Positions 51,284 to 59,111 of a DNA stretch of 64,000 nucleotides are shown one piece after another. The number at the start of each line of letters is the position of its first letter. Positions within the stretch are counted from its first letter, which is position 1. The notes beneath the pieces were generated by a model. That model searched no databases. It was not told where the DNA came from and saw only the letters and a program-made list of their open reading frames with translations. This DNA is from Flavobacteriales bacterium (GTDB taxonomy: Bacteria > Bacteroidota > Bacteroidia > Flavobacteriales_E > Vicingaceae): assembly GCA_015075325.1 (NCBI GenBank), contig JABTUP010000015.1:25381-89380 (forward strand), written 5' to 3'. Both the position numbers and the translations under genes were made by a program.

Positions 51284-53227
51284 TTATCTTAAAATAATTC
51301 GTCCTAATTGTGCAGCTAATTGTTTTTTAACTTGTTGGTAACGAGTTAAATCGGCAACTATTATCATCATGTCCTCATCGTTTGAACACGTTTTCAACTC
51401 GTTTTGTAATTTTTCAATTAACTGATTTAGTTTACTTAGTTTGAAAGCAAAAACGGTATTTACAGCTGCCATTTTTATTTGTTCTTCTTCTTTGGTAACT
51501 GTTATGCTGTGTTTTTGCCAGTTTTCACTTATATCGTATTTGTTAGACAAGATACTTATGGCAATTGAATTAATTTCAGCATTGGTATGGTTTATAAAGT
51601 CTTGGTGACTTGGAATAATTTCTTTATTCAAAAATGAGGTGTATTCATCAACTATTTGCTGATACAATGGATTATCGAAAACCAATTGATCTTCGGCAAT
51701 GGAAGAAATAATGTAAACAGCCGTTGCTACTTGCTGTTCTTGTTTTTTGTTTTCGTTGTCAACTACCTCAAGAGCTATGATTTTGTCGCCATAGGTAATT
51801 AATAAACGGATAATTTCATATTCCCAGTGTTTGCTATCACTTTCTTGTTCAATTTTTTCATCTTTAGAAATAGGAGTATAGGTTTCTATTTCATCTGGAA
51901 TATTTTGCTGTGTAGTTTTCGATAAGTTTTTACGAAGTATTTTATTGGTTTCGTTTATTAAAGCGTTTTCTGGTATTGATAATAAATTACTACATTCTTT
52001 GGTATAAACCGAACGTTTAATTTGGTCGGGAATTACGGCAATACTGGCAACAATTTCTTTAATTAACTCTGCTCGTTTTATTGGGTCGTTTCCAACTTCT
52101 TTAATCAATACATCGGTTTTAAAACTAATAAAATCCTGAGTATGTTCTTTAATGTACGTTGTTAATTCGGTAGCATTGTGTTTTTTAGCAAACGAATCAG
52201 GGTCTTCTCCATCGGGAAACAATACCACTCGCACGTTCATTCCTTCTTGCAATATCATATCGATACCTCTAAATGAGGCTTTTATACCTGCGGCATCGCC
52301 ATCGTACAAAATGGTTATGTTTTGAGTATAACGACTAATTAATCGAATTTGTCCTTCGGTAAGCGATGTGCCCGATGAGGCTACAACATTTTCAACTCCC
52401 GATTGGTGTAACGAAATTACATCGGTATAACCTTCAACCAAAAAGCAATTGTCTTGTTCAATAATCGATTTTTTGGCAAAATAAATACCATACAATACGT
52501 TGCTTTTGTGATAAATTTCCGATTCGGGCGAGTTTACATATTTTGCTGCTTTTGGATCAGTTTTTAAAATTCTTCCTCCAAAACCTAAGACTCTTCCTGA
52601 AAGGTTATGAATAGGAAACATTACCCTGCCTTTAAATCGGTCGAAATGTTTTTGCTCTTTTACAATGGTTAACCCCGATTTTTCTAAAAATTCCAATTGA
52701 TATCCTTGTGCTAATGCCTCTGCTGTAAAAGCATCCCACGAATCGGGATTGTAGCCTAATTCAAATTTTTTGATGATATCTTCTCTAAATCCTCGTTCAA
52801 CAAAGTAACTTAAACCAATACTTCTGCCTTCTTGAGTTTCGTGCAACTGTTTTTGAAAATAATTGGCGGCAAAATTTGAAACGATAAACAAACTTTCTTT
52901 TTCGTTTGCAGCTTGTTTTTGTGCATCGGTTTCTTCTAACTCTTCAATTTCAATTTGGTATTTATTGGCGAGATAACGTAATGCTTCTGGATACGTGTAA
53001 TGCTCGTGCTCCATAATAAAGTTAACCGAATTTCCAGCTTTCCCGCAACCAAAACACTTGTAAATTCCTTTGGCTGGAGAAACCGTGAACGATGGTGTTT
53101 TTTCGTTGTGAAACGGACAATTTCCTAATAAATTAGCTCCCCGTTTTTTTAGTACAACAAATTCGCCAACAACTTCTTCTATTATTGCTGCTTCAAAAAT
53201 TTGGTCTATGGTATGCTTGGGTATCAA
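51284..53227 (-). CDS. dnaG: DNA primase
   Basis: The 647-residue protein has the CHC2 zinc-binding domain with ligands C37, H40, C58 and C61 (GNCPFHNEKTPSFTVSPAKG, YKCFGCGKAGN). The primase core follows (about 120-250). The TOPRIM domain has FLVEGYTDVISLHQSG and ILYDGDAAGIKAS, holding the catalytic acidic residues. A C-terminal helicase-interaction region is present. It makes RNA primers for replication. Length is normal. Here it stands apart from rpsU and rpoD, its usual companions in proteobacteria. Confidence 0.97.
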   Translation of the reverse strand: MIPKHTIDQIFEAAIIEEVVGEFVVLKKRGANLLGNCPFHNEKTPSFTVSPAKGIYKCFGCGKAGNSVNFIMEHEHYTYPEALRYLANKYQIEIEELEETDAQKQAANEKESLFIVSNFAANYFQKQLHETQEGRSIGLSYFVERGFREDIIKKFELGYNPDSWDAFTAEALAQGYQLEFLEKSGLTIVKEQKHFDRFKGRVMFPIHNLSGRVLGFGGRILKTDPKAAKYVNSPESEIYHKSNVLYGIYFAKKSIIEQDNCFLVEGYTDVISLHQSGVENVVASSGTSLTEGQIRLISRYTQNITILYDGDAAGIKASFRGIDMILQEGMNVRVVLFPDGEDPDSFAKKHNATELTTYIKEHTQDFISFKTDVLIKEVGNDPIKRAELIKEIVASIAVIPDQIKRSVYTKECSNLLSIPENALINETNKILRKNLSKTTQQNIPDEIETYTPISKDEKIEQESDSKHWEYEIIRLLITYGDKIIALEVVDNENKKQEQQVATAVYIISSIAEDQLVFDNPLYQQIVDEYTSFLNKEIIPSHQDFINHTNAEINSIAISILSNKYDISENWQKHSITVTKEEEQIKMAAVNTVFAFKLSKLNQLIEKLQNELKTCSNDEDMMIIVADLTRYQQVKKQLAAQLGRIILR

Positions 53228-53241
53228 GGTTGGTTGGCAAG

Positions 53242-53376
53242 TTGTTGAGTTGGTGAATTATTGAGTTATTGAATTGATTAATTGTTGAGTTGGTGATTTA
53301 TTGAATTAGTTAATTTAATACACTTTCTTCTTCGGTCTTCTTGCTTCGGTCTTCCTACTTCGATTTTCGGTCTTCC
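53242..53376. repeat. Low-complexity tandem repeats between dnaG and the MORN-repeat gene
   Basis: TTGTTGAGTTGGTGA recurs at 53242 and 53282, giving a 40 bp period with TTATTGA and AATTGATTAA spacers. A second block (about 53327-53376) has CTTCGGTCTTC twice and TTTCGGTCTTC once. No coding potential is credible. The dnaG transcript has to start inside or near this region. Confidence 0.6.
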
Positions 53377-53378
53377 CA

Positions 53379-53798
53379 CTATCTATCAACTTCTTCGATT
53401 AAAACGCCTTGTTCGTTATAATATTTCCATTTTCCAACTTGTTTGTCGTTTTTGTAATCGCCTTTCATTCTTAGTTTTCCATTCGGATAGTAGTTTAAAC
53501 CGTATCCGTTTCGTTCTCCGTTTACAAATTCTCCTTCACTCCACAAAGTACCATCTTCATAATAGGCTTTCCAAATTCCTGTTCTTTTGCCGTCTTTTAT
53601 TTCTCCTTCTAATTTAAGATTGCCATTTTCGTAAAACAATTTTTCTTTAACCTTTACCTCTTTATTGTTTTCTGTTTTATAAAAACTTACCGTTTTTGGT
53701 TTTGTATTTGGATAGGTTTCTTCTACTTTTTCAGTTAAAGTATCACCACAAGATAATAAAAAAGTAACTAAACTTAATGTAATTAATATAAATCTCAT
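53379..53798 (-). CDS. Small lipoprotein with MORN-variant repeats (YwqK-like)
   Basis: The 139-residue protein has a lipoprotein signal ending LLSC at about residue 17. Three to four MORN-variant repeats follow (KLFYENGNLKLEGEIKDGKR, AYYEDGTLWSEGEFVNGERN, NYYPNGKLRMKGDYKNDKQV), finishing KWKYYNEQG. Databases call this family YwqK antitoxin, but no toxin gene is adjacent, and the repeats alone do not show that role. It lies 10 bp downstream of the polyprenyl synthase gene in the same direction. Confidence 0.88.
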   Translation of the reverse strand: MRFILITLSLVTFLLSCGDTLTEKVEETYPNTKPKTVSFYKTENNKEVKVKEKLFYENGNLKLEGEIKDGKRTGIWKAYYEDGTLWSEGEFVNGERNGYGLNYYPNGKLRMKGDYKNDKQVGKWKYYNEQGVLIEEVDR

Positions 53799-53808
53799 TT
53801 TATCAATT

Positions 53809-54786
53809 TTATTTTTTTCGTTCTGTAGTATAAATAACTAATTGTGCTAATGCTTTGTTGGCATCGTTTTGCTCAAATTGGTTAAGAATTTCTAAAGCTT
53901 TGTTTTTGTATTCCAACATGGCTTTTTGAGCATAAGCTAATCCTCCGCTAGTTATTACAAAATCAATTACTTCTTTTACTTTTTTAGTGTTCTGATTTTG
54001 GTTTTTAATGATGAAAATGATTTTTCGTTTTTCCAACCAACTTGCTTTGTTTAAAGCATAAATCAGCGGCAAGGTCATCTTTTTTTCTTTAATATCAATA
54101 CCTGTCGGTTTTCCAATGGTTTCTCCATCGCTACCGTAATCAAACAAATCGTCTTTTATTTGAAAAGCAATACCCGTATATTCGCCAAACAAACGCATTT
54201 TTTCGATGTTTTCTTTGGTTGCTTTAGCAGAACTAGCACCTGCAGCACAACAAGCAGCAATTAAAGTAGCTGTTTTTTGTCGGATAATATCAAAATAAAT
54301 ATCTTCGGTAATGTCTAATCTTCGTGCTTTTTCTATTTGCAACAGTTCACCTTCGCTCATTTCTCGAACCGAATTCGACATGATTTGAAGTAACTCAAAC
54401 TCTTTATTGTCAACCGCTAAAAGCAATCCTTTCGATAATAAATAATCGCCCACTAAAACAGCAATTTTGTTTTTCCAAATGGCGTTAATGCTCCAAAAAC
54501 CTCTTCTTTTGCTGGAATCATCTACCACATCATCATGCACCAACGTAGCAGTGTGCAACAATTCTATCATTGATGCAGCTATGTAGGTTGAGTTGGTAGT
54601 TGGGGCAAACATCTTCGACGATAAAAACACAAACATCGGACGCATCTGTTTTCCCTTGCGTTTGATGATGTAGTGCATAATATTATCCAACAACGATACA
54701 CGGCTTCGCATCGAATCTCTAAACCAAGATTCGAATTTCTCCATTTCCTCTGCTATAGGTTGTTGTATTTCTTTGATGGTTGACAT
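53809..54786 (-). CDS. Polyprenyl diphosphate synthase (trans-type)
   Basis: The ATG at 54784-54786 gives 325 residues; an in-frame TTG 12 bp upstream is less likely. The first Asp-rich motif is in LVHDDVVDDSSKRRG (about 86-100) and the second in FQIKDDLFDYG (about 210-220). KGKQMRP binds IPP. Chain length cannot be read reliably; octaprenyl or heptaprenyl diphosphate for menaquinone is likely. The gene's upstream region contains the remnant of a UPF0104 gene end at 54833-54920, so its promoter must lie in or beyond that DNA. Confidence 0.95.
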   Translation of the reverse strand: MSTIKEIQQPIAEEMEKFESWFRDSMRSRVSLLDNIMHYIIKRKGKQMRPMFVFLSSKMFAPTTNSTYIAASMIELLHTATLVHDDVVDDSSKRRGFWSINAIWKNKIAVLVGDYLLSKGLLLAVDNKEFELLQIMSNSVREMSEGELLQIEKARRLDITEDIYFDIIRQKTATLIAACCAAGASSAKATKENIEKMRLFGEYTGIAFQIKDDLFDYGSDGETIGKPTGIDIKEKKMTLPLIYALNKASWLEKRKIIFIIKNQNQNTKKVKEVIDFVITSGGLAYAQKAMLEYKNKALEILNQFEQNDANKALAQLVIYTTERKK

Positions 54787-54832
54787 ATTACGGAGCAAAA
54801 TTAATAATTAAACCATCAATCTCATTAAATTA

Positions 54833-54920
54833 TTAATCTGCTGTTTTTCTAAACCAACGGGGTAAAACAAAGGCGCCAATAAACAAGTACGGGTAGTAGC
54901 TAATTAATCGCCAAAGTACC
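54833..54920 (-). pseudogene. Remnant of the 3' end of a UPF0104-type membrane protein gene
   Basis: Read on the minus strand, 28 codons to a stop match the end of the intact gene at 56276-57316: VLWRLISYYPYLFIGA, then WFRK and AD-stop, with about four substitutions. A 41 bp block (54876-54916) is identical to 56319-56359. There is no start. It is the displaced 3' end of a gene, on the far side of the AAA ATPase gene. Confidence 0.85.
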
Positions 54921-54987
54921 CTAATAAATCAATTAGAATTAGATATTGAAATGTTATTTTTTCAATTCATTTTTATAAAACAATAAA

Positions 54988-55041
54988 TTGCTTTTTGTAT
55001 AAAGCAAAAAATAACTATATTTGCTTTGTATAAAAAGCAAA
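54988..55041. promoter_or_regulatory. Two matching palindromes around the AAA ATPase promoter
   Basis: TTGCTTT-n6-AAAGCAA occurs at 54988-55007, and TTTGCTTT-n6-AAAGCAAA at 55020-55041. The centres are 33 bp apart, about three helical turns, and the arms are the same. The second ends 2 bp before the ATG at 55044. The layout is that of a repressor-controlled promoter. Confidence 0.7.
54994..55023 (+). promoter_or_regulatory. Bacteroidota promoter for the AAA ATPase gene
   Basis: TTTG at 54994-54997 and TATATTTG at 55016-55023 are separated by 18 bp, matching the phylum's -33 and -7 consensus. The -33 element lies in the first palindrome and the -7 element overlaps the second. Transcription would start about 16-20 bp before the ATG. 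Confidence 0.68.
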
Positions 55042-55043
55042 AT

Positions 55044-56234
55044 ATGGAAGATTTATTGCTAGAGTTTCAATTAAGAATTTTACAAACTGATGTTTTATTT
55101 AAACGATATTTGTTTAATCAAATTGATTTAACAAATCGTCTGATAGCCATAAAAGGAGCTAGAGGTTCTGGTAAAACTACGCTTTTGCTTCAAATAGCAA
55201 AAGAGTTGTTGCCTCAAAAAACATCAATCTATATCAGTTTAGATCATATTTATTTTTACGAAAACAAGTTGTATGATTTAGCAAAGCAATTTGAACAATT
55301 TGGAGGCACCCATTTACTCCTTGATGAAGTACATAAATACCCTAATTGGTCGAGAGAAATTAAATTGATTTATGATAATTTCCCTAACTTATTTGTAGTT
55401 TTTACCTCCTCCTCAATGCTTGAAATTTATAAATCAGAATCGGATTTAAGTAGAAGAGTAGTTAGCTATAACTTAAAGGAGATGTCATTTAGAGAGTTTT
55501 TGGCATTTGAAACACACAAAGAATTTCCGCATTATTCATTGCCAGATTTATTAGAAAATCATAATAAAATTGCTCAAGAAATATTAAAAGAAATAAAACC
55601 ATTGCCTTTGTTTGAAAAATATCTCAAATTGGGAGGTTACCCTTATTATAAAGAAAACGAAAAGTACTACAAGCAAAAATTATTAAATACAATTAGTTTA
55701 ATAATTGAAATTGATATTAATGCATTAGAAAACTTAAATTATGAAACAGTAATTAAACTAAAAAAATTATTAAAAACTGTAGCTACAAGTGTTCCGTTTA
55801 CTCCTAACATTACAAAATTAAGTTCGCTTGTTGGACTTTCTAGAAATAGTTTAGTTTCTGCTTTAACAATGTTAGAAAGAGCAGGTTTGGTGAATGAATT
55901 ATATAAAAAAACAATTGGAATTGGGGTATTAACAAAACCTGAAAAATTATATTTAAACAACAGCAATTTAATTTATGCACTTGCATTTGAAAACGCAAAT
56001 ATTGGTAATGTTCGTGAAACTTTTGTTTTAAATCAATTAAAGGGATTACATAGTGTTCATTTGCCTGAAATTGGTGATTTTTTAGTGGATGAAAAAATTA
56101 TTATAGAAGTTGGTGGGAAAAGTAAATCAACTAAACAAATTGACACATTACAAAATGCATATATTGCTAAAGATCAAATAGAAATTGGATATAATAATAT
56201 TGTTCCTGTATGGTTATTTGGTTTCTTGTATTAA
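55044..56234 (+). CDS. AAA family ATPase with DUF4143 domain
   Basis: The ATG at 55044 is used. The 396-residue protein has Walker A GARGSGKTTLLL (about 38-49) and a Walker B/sensor region HLLLDEVHKYPNW. The DUF4143-type C-terminal half ends with a winged-helix region and VDEKIIIEVGGKSKSTKQID (about 349-368), which resembles a nuclease-like fold. The family is widespread and mobile, with no settled function. The gene opposes both neighbours in orientation and sits between an intact gene 3' end and its duplicate remnant. The promoter carries two palindromes, suggesting tight control. Confidence 0.92.
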   Translation: MEDLLLEFQLRILQTDVLFKRYLFNQIDLTNRLIAIKGARGSGKTTLLLQIAKELLPQKTSIYISLDHIYFYENKLYDLAKQFEQFGGTHLLLDEVHKYPNWSREIKLIYDNFPNLFVVFTSSSMLEIYKSESDLSRRVVSYNLKEMSFREFLAFETHKEFPHYSLPDLLENHNKIAQEILKEIKPLPLFEKYLKLGGYPYYKENEKYYKQKLLNTISLIIEIDINALENLNYETVIKLKKLLKTVATSVPFTPNITKLSSLVGLSRNSLVSALTMLERAGLVNELYKKTIGIGVLTKPEKLYLNNSNLIYALAFENANIGNVRETFVLNQLKGLHSVHLPEIGDFLVDEKIIIEVGGKSKSTKQIDTLQNAYIAKDQIEIGYNNIVPVWLFGFLY

Positions 56235-56275
56235 TGTAAGATATTAACAAATAAAATTAGTTGAGCTACCATTAT

Positions 56276-57316
56276 TTAATCTGCTCTTTTTCTAAACCAT
56301 TTGGGTAAAATAATTGCTCCAATAAACAAGTACGGGTAGTAGCTAATTAATCGCCAAAGCACCACCAACAAACCTGCTAAACCAAAAGGGATAAATTCTT
56401 TCAGAAAACCATCGAATGCAAATTCGGCTATGCCTGTACCTCCAGGTGTTGGACTAATGAGCATAATTACCCACATGACCAATTGCCTTCCATAAATTAA
56501 AAAGTGGCTGCCCACATCGGTAAACATTAGTATAATAAAATTTACCACCCAAAAACGAGCAGTCCACGAAAAGCAAGTTGCTGCAAAAGCTTTTATCCAA
56601 AACCAGCTATTTTTTTCTTTGAGTTCCTGAGAGGTTTTAATCATGTCGCTTCCCAACTGAATAACTGTTTTTTGCCATCTTTTTAAAAGTTTAAAAGAAA
56701 ATAAACGGTAAAGTAGTTTTTTAATTCCCAACGGATTTACAAAAACACCATACAAAATAAGGGTAGTAAGCAATACAATAAAGCCATAACCGACATAGAA
56801 AATTTCTTTGGTTGATAAGGTGTAACCAGCTATTTCTTTAGATAATTCGATTGGAAATAGATAAGTTGTTCCAATTAATACAACAACCATTGGAACAGTT
56901 AGGATATAAAAAAGTTCGTCTAAAAATGCGGTAACCATTATTACTGCTGTGCTTTTTCCTAAACTGATTCCTTCTTTGTTTAAAATAAACATGGCAACAC
57001 CACTACCTCCAACAACCGAAGGAGTTATGGCTGAAGCAAATTCCCAAAGCATAATAACATCAAAACTTTGTCGCCAACTGAGTTTATTATCGGTTAGCAC
57101 CCGAATACGATACATATAACCTAAATCGCGAATAACCATCATTAGTAAAGCAATCAACAACCAAAAGAACATGGCATAGTTCAAATCTATTTGCTGAAAA
57201 GTTTTCCAATCGGTTTTGCTCCAAAGCATATATGTTGCAACCAGCAATCCAATAACTATTGGAATAGCTACTTTTTTTGCTGAAAACACATCGGTTACTT
57301 TAGTATTTTTGGACAT
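56276..57316 (-). CDS. Lysylphosphatidylglycerol synthase-type membrane protein (UPF0104)
   Basis: The 346-residue protein has about eight membrane segments. The conserved region ISPTPGGTGIAEFAFDGFLK (about 291-310) and WRLISYYPYLFIGAIILPKW near the C-terminus fit the UPF0104/flippase-like family, related to the membrane half of MprF. It lacks the soluble lysyl-transferase domain. A role in lipid translocation is possible but unproven. Its last about 85 bp are duplicated at 54833-54920. Confidence 0.9.
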   Translation of the reverse strand: MSKNTKVTDVFSAKKVAIPIVIGLLVATYMLWSKTDWKTFQQIDLNYAMFFWLLIALLMMVIRDLGYMYRIRVLTDNKLSWRQSFDVIMLWEFASAITPSVVGGSGVAMFILNKEGISLGKSTAVIMVTAFLDELFYILTVPMVVVLIGTTYLFPIELSKEIAGYTLSTKEIFYVGYGFIVLLTTLILYGVFVNPLGIKKLLYRLFSFKLLKRWQKTVIQLGSDMIKTSQELKEKNSWFWIKAFAATCFSWTARFWVVNFIILMFTDVGSHFLIYGRQLVMWVIMLISPTPGGTGIAEFAFDGFLKEFIPFGLAGLLVVLWRLISYYPYLFIGAIILPKWFRKRAD

Positions 57317-57359
57317 TATTAAATAAGAATAATTATAGTTGATTTATAACAGTTTAATA

Positions 57360-57459
57360 GAACATTGATAACACTGATAAAAAGGATAAGATATGATTTT
57401 ATACCCTACTTGTAGGGTTGCATCTGTGAAAATCTTAAAAATCTGTGTCATCAGCGTTC
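57360..57459. repeat. Palindromic intergenic element with central hairpin
   Basis: The left arm GAACATTGATAACACTGAT (57360-57378) is inverted imperfectly as ATCTGTGTCATCAGCGTTC (57441-57459). In the middle ACCCTAC-tt-GTAGGGT (57403-57418) forms a 7 bp hairpin. The plan (outer arms of CAC/GAT words, inner GC-rich hairpin) matches the element at 14529-14657. It fills the space before the ArsC-like gene. Confidence 0.7.
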
Positions 57460-57477
57460 TATCTTTATTTTATTAGC

Positions 57478-57831
57478 ATGAAAAAAATATACTATTTATC
57501 AACCTGCTCTACGTGTGCTCGAATTATTAAAGAGTTAAATTTAGGTAACGATTTTGAATATCAAGATATCAAATCTACTAAAATAACCGAAGCTCAGCTA
57601 GAAGAAATGGCAAAAATGAGTGGTTCGTTCGAAAGTTTGTTTAGCCGAAAAGCTATTAAATACCGAGCAATGGGTTTAAATGAAAAAATCTTAACTGAAA
57701 ACGATTACAAAAAGTTGATTTTAGAAGAATATACGTTTTTAAAACGACCAGTTATTATTGTGGGAAAATCAATTTTTATTGGAAATACAAAAGATGTAGT
57801 TGACAATGTAAAGAGAGTGATTAGTGAATAG
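57478..57831 (+). CDS. ArsC/Spx family protein
   Basis: The ATG at 57478 gives 117 residues; an upstream in-frame extension of 11 codons runs through the repeat element. The start KKIYYLSTCSTCARIIKEL holds the redox motif C10-S-T-C13. FLKRPVIIVGKSIFIGN near the C-terminus is typical of ArsC-like thioredoxin-fold proteins. It may be a reductase or a Spx-like regulator. No arsenic genes are nearby, so arsenate resistance is not supported. Confidence 0.88.
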   Translation: MKKIYYLSTCSTCARIIKELNLGNDFEYQDIKSTKITEAQLEEMAKMSGSFESLFSRKAIKYRAMGLNEKILTENDYKKLILEEYTFLKRPVIIVGKSIFIGNTKDVVDNVKRVISE

Positions 57832-57892
57832 TAATTAGTGAATAGTGATAAAAAATTGACAGCGTTCAGAAAACAAAAGCAAATTCATAAAG

Positions 57893-57909
57893 CCCCTCCG
57901 ATGGAGGGG
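57893..57909. repeat. CCCCTCC-gat-GGAGGGG hairpin
   Basis: A 7 bp GC-rich stem with a 3 nt loop, followed directly by TTGGGGAGG. It lies 15 bp before the EamA transporter start, in otherwise AT-rich DNA. Similar wording is, to my knowledge, common between Bacteroidota genes. A role as transcript end for the ArsC-like gene is possible but there is no T-tract. Confidence 0.6.
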
Positions 57910-57923
57910 TTGGGGAGGTTTAT

Positions 57924-58844
57924 ATGAATTTAAAACACTCTACATCAAACATACTTCCACACCTTGCTATATTAGGGGCTAATCTTATTTATGGGGTAAA
58001 TTATTCCATTGCTAAAGATGTGATGCCAGCATATATTCAGCCTTTTGGATTTATATTTTATAGGGTTTTGGGTGCATTGATGTTGTTTGGAATGATAGCT
58101 AGTTTCTATCGACAAAAAATTGCAAAAAAGGATGTGTTATTATTGGCTGTTTGTGGTTTTTTTGGCGTCGGACTAAACCAACTTTCTTTTTTCTATGGAC
58201 TAAATTTAACTTCCCCAATTAATGCTGGTATTATTATGGTTTCTAATCCCATTATGGTGCTGCTGGCTTCTGCAATTATTTTAAAAACACGAATTACTTA
58301 CCTTAAAATTGCTGGGCTAATTTTAGGAATTTCAGGAGCATTAATTATTCTATTGTTTAAAAAAGGATTTTCATTTGGTTCCAACACCATTGTTGGCGAT
58401 AGTTTCATTTTGTTAAACTCGGCTTCGTATGCGGTGTATTTAGTTTTGGTAAAACCATTAATGAGTAAATACAAACCCATTACGGTAATTACTTGGGTTT
58501 TTGGTTTCGGATTTTTGTTTGTAATGCCTTTTGGTTTTAACGAAATTGGTGAAATTGATTGGTCGAGTTTTACTCCCGACATTTGGTGGAAGTTTGGTTT
58601 TGTAATTGTAGCCACCACTTTTTTAACCTACCTATTTAATATTTATGGGTTGCAACGATTAAACCCCTCGGTGGTTTCTACCTATATTTATTTGCAACCA
58701 TTAATTGCTGCACTTTATGCTATTTTATTGGGTAAAGATAGTTTTACCTGGATAAAGCTTATTGCTGCCATTTTAATTTTTGCTGGAGTTTATTTGGTAA
58801 GTAAAAATCCATCTCGAACGCTAGAAAAACAAAGAGATTTCTAA
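57924..58844 (+). CDS. EamA/DMT family transporter
   Basis: The 306-residue protein has ten hydrophobic segments forming two repeated EamA halves (about 15-145 and 155-295), with the pattern GFFGVGLNQLSFFYGLNLTS (about 73-92) and PLIAALYAILLGKDSFTWIK. DMT-superfamily carriers export metabolites such as amino acids or drugs; the substrate is unknown. The start is the ATG at 57924. Confidence 0.93.
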   Translation: MNLKHSTSNILPHLAILGANLIYGVNYSIAKDVMPAYIQPFGFIFYRVLGALMLFGMIASFYRQKIAKKDVLLLAVCGFFGVGLNQLSFFYGLNLTSPINAGIIMVSNPIMVLLASAIILKTRITYLKIAGLILGISGALIILLFKKGFSFGSNTIVGDSFILLNSASYAVYLVLVKPLMSKYKPITVITWVFGFGFLFVMPFGFNEIGEIDWSSFTPDIWWKFGFVIVATTFLTYLFNIYGLQRLNPSVVSTYIYLQPLIAALYAILLGKDSFTWIKLIAAILIFAGVYLVSKNPSRTLEKQRDF

Positions 58845-58911
58845 TAACTTTTACTGCGTGTTCAAAAAATATATATTGAATTATTGGACTAATATCGGGC
58901 GGTATTTAAAT

Positions 58912-58945
58912 AAAAAAAGCCTTAAGATTTGAATCTCAAGGCTTT
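58912..58945 (-). terminator. Terminator of tRNA-Cys
   Basis: AAAGCCTT-A-AGATT (58917-58930) and its complement (58934-58947 region) form a 14 bp stem with one mismatch and a 3-4 nt loop. Reading on the minus strand it is followed by seven T. It lies directly after the tRNA 3' end. Confidence 0.83.
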
Positions 58946-58960
58946 AGTTTGCAGTTGTTG

Positions 58961-59031
58961 AGGTCGCGGACGGATTCGAACCGCCGTAGAAGCTTTTGCA
59001 GAGCTCTGCCTAGCCACTCGGCCACGCGACC
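58961..59031 (-). tRNA. tRNA-Cys (GCA)
   Basis: A 71 nt cloverleaf: acceptor GGTCGCG/CGCGACC with discriminator T (the usual U73 of tRNA-Cys), short D-stem GCC/GGC, anticodon loop CTGCAAA with anticodon GCA, and T-arm GGCGG-TTCGAAT-CCGTC. CCA is not encoded. Confidence 0.95.
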
Positions 59032-59111
59032 CTTAAAAGAGTTTACAAAACTAACAATTATTTTTATTTCCATCTTGTTTTAATATCGAACTTTGTACTT
59101 TAATTTTTTTT

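Noticed and set aside
53242..53376. Possible CRISPR array from repeated 15-mers
   Set aside because: Only two units, no unique spacers of regular length and no cas genes anywhere in the window.
53379..53798. Toxin-antitoxin system suggested by the YwqK family name
   Set aside because: No toxin partner adjacent; the protein is a MORN-repeat lipoprotein downstream of a biosynthetic gene.
57478..57831. Arsenic resistance determinant
   Set aside because: Only an ArsC/Spx-like protein is present, with no arsenite pump, ArsR or related genes around it.
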